64,000 nucleotides of DNA, taken from the NCBI RefSeq assembly GCF_025854335.1, contig NZ_CP107716.1:2721001-2785000 (forward strand). The letters run 5' to 3'. Source of the stretch: Pelagibacterium flavum. GTDB lineage: Bacteria > Pseudomonadota > Alphaproteobacteria > Rhizobiales > Devosiaceae. The number at the start of each line of letters is the position of its first letter. Position 1 is the stretch's first letter. The position numbers were made by a program, and so were the translations under genes. Below, piece by piece: positions 63,030 through 64,000 of the stretch. The notes beneath the pieces are model-generated. The model was not told the DNA's origin. It worked only from the letters and a program-made list of their open reading frames with translations, and ran no database searches.

Positions 63030-63638
63030 TCAGGCGGATAAGCCCTCCCAGCCTCGAGCGAGCTTAGCCACCGGCAGTCGGAGCCCATCGATCATTCTGC
63101 ACGCGAGCTGGTCTATTGCCTCGTTCATGGTCCTTGCGAGGTAGAAGGGCGGCGAGGGCGGAAAAATTACCGCGCCACTCAGTGTCGCCGTTCGCATCAA
63201 CTCGATATGGCCAAGGTGAAGGGGCGTTTCCCTAACGGCCAATATCAGTGTACGTCTTTCCTTCAAATGGACGTCGGCGGCTCGGACCAGAAGATTGTCA
63301 TTGAAGCAGTTGGCGATTGCCGACAACGTTCGAATGGAGCACGGCACGACCAGCATGCCGTCCGTATCGAACGAACCACTTGCTATCGCGGCGCCGATAT
63401 CATGGATTTCATAGATGTGGTCAGCCATAGCCACAGTCTCGGCCAACCCATTTGCGCCCAGCTCATGGGCAAAATTGATTTCCGCGGCCCTCGAGACGAC
63501 GAGATGGATTTCGACGTTGCCTTCACTGTGTAGCCGTTCGACGACCGCATGCGCCAATGCCGAACCCGATGCTCCAGAAACTCCCACCACGACGCGGATG
63601 GGCCTGAGCAGCTTTCGTGCAAAATCACACTGGCTCAT
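63030..63638 (-). CDS. ubiX: Flavin prenyltransferase UbiX
   Basis: A 202-residue enzyme that prenylates FMN to the cofactor used by UbiD decarboxylases. VGVSGASGSALAHAVVERL is the FMN-binding start; VVPCSIRTLSAIANCFNDNL and LILAVRETPLHLGHIE carry the conserved Ser/Glu/Arg region. Its start overlaps the ubiD stop by 4 bases. Confidence 0.94.
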   Translation of the reverse strand: MSQCDFARKLLRPIRVVVGVSGASGSALAHAVVERLHSEGNVEIHLVVSRAAEINFAHELGANGLAETVAMADHIYEIHDIGAAIASGSFDTDGMLVVPCSIRTLSAIANCFNDNLLVRAADVHLKERRTLILAVRETPLHLGHIELMRTATLSGAVIFPPSPPFYLARTMNEAIDQLACRMIDGLRLPVAKLARGWEGLSA

Positions 63639-64000
63639 CGGGGGATTCCCAGGTCCATCCAGATGTCATCCACTCGCTTACGGACCGACTCGCTCATCTT
63701 CAAGGGCTTGCCCCACTCTCGATCGGTCTCAGACCCGATCTTGTTGGTCGCGTCGAAGCCGACCTTGGTGCCCAGTCCCTGCCGAGCGGTAGAGAAATCC
63801 AAGTAGTCCATGGGCGTGTTCTCGGTCAGGAACAAGTCTCTTGGGGCTTCGAATCTGGTGGAAATGGCCCAGATCACGTCCTCCCAGGACCGCACATCGA
63901 TGTCGTCATCGACAACCACCATCAGTTTGCAGTAACTGAACTGTGGCAAAACAGACCAGAGTCCCATCATGACGCGACGCGCCTGCCCCGCGTAGCGTTT
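63635..64000 (-). CDS. ubiD: UbiD family decarboxylase, 5' part outside the window
   Basis: The last ~121 residues of a UbiD-type prenyl-FMN decarboxylase: LPQFSYCKLMVVVDDDIDVR, EDVIWAISTRFEAPRDL and TARQGLGTKVGFDATNKIG. The frame is open to the window edge. In ubiquinone synthesis it removes the carboxyl group of the octaprenyl-hydroxybenzoate; related enzymes act on other aromatics. It is coupled to ubiX. Confidence 0.9.
   Translation of the reverse strand, partial: KRYAGQARRVMMGLWSVLPQFSYCKLMVVVDDDIDVRSWEDVIWAISTRFEAPRDLFLTENTPMDYLDFSTARQGLGTKVGFDATNKIGSETDREWGKPLKMSESVRKRVDDIWMDLGIPR

Overview
The window looks like a GC-rich alphaproteobacterial chromosome, most likely Hyphomicrobiales; a Devosia/Pelagibacterium-type organism is a guess from gene content, not a measurement. 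The reasons are the ppx-rlmE pair, the ribose/fructose-type sugar ABC clusters, the ccoNOQP organisation, the NnrU/NnrS proteins and the pseudoazurin plus copper nitrite reductase pairs.

Layout. (1) 1-6.4 kb is ordinary chromosome: metallophosphoesterase (cut by the window edge), lipid kinase, MFS exporter, rlmE, ppx, a small secreted CHAP-like protein and tRNA-Gln(CUG). (2) 6.5-14.4 kb is an accessory stretch starting at the tRNA: two small unknown genes, an SRAP protein, a GIY-YIG protein, an Mrr-like nuclease beheaded by an IS3 element that abuts a second, truncated IS3 element, a Fic protein, and an orphan hipB whose hipA survives as only 21 codons. (3) 14.5-27.3 kb is a carbohydrate uptake region: a Gfo/Idh oxidoreductase, a complete ribose-type ABC transporter, a sugar-nucleotide-type epimerase, a second periplasmic binding protein divergent from a FrcA/FrcC-like ATPase and permease, an IS5 copy, a LacI regulator and an MFS transporter. 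(4) 27.3-34.4 kb is a graveyard of mobile DNA: a frameshifted HemD-like fragment, IS630 and integrase scraps, a frameshifted IS110 and a 5'-truncated IS66. The IS66 transposase gene is split cleanly by a 2.6-kb element that carries only a large serine recombinase and two small companions. (5) 34.5-41.6 kb holds a His-rich secreted protein, gdhA, ilvD and a chemoreceptor. (6) 41.9-64 kb is a denitrification and microaerobic respiration island: two pseudoazurins, nnrU, two distinct nirK genes (AniA-like class II and class I with nirV), a cbb3 oxidase operon with ccoI and ccoS, two nnrS genes, hemN, a stray murB, and ubiX/ubiD.

How the genes fit together. Pseudoazurins carry electrons to the nitrite reductases. 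cbb3 oxidase respires traces of oxygen. HemN supplies heme without oxygen, and UbiD/UbiX could support quinone synthesis. NnrS, NnrU and several small unknowns probably deal with nitric oxide. Several promoters carry FNR/NNR-type boxes, four of them sharing the core CCAG. No nitric oxide reductase is present in the window. The strongest candidates for something undescribed are the minimal serine-recombinase element inside IS66, whose attachment sites can be read to the base, and the small NO-region genes at 57.2-58.3 kb, including a globin-like protein without an evident heme-binding histidine.
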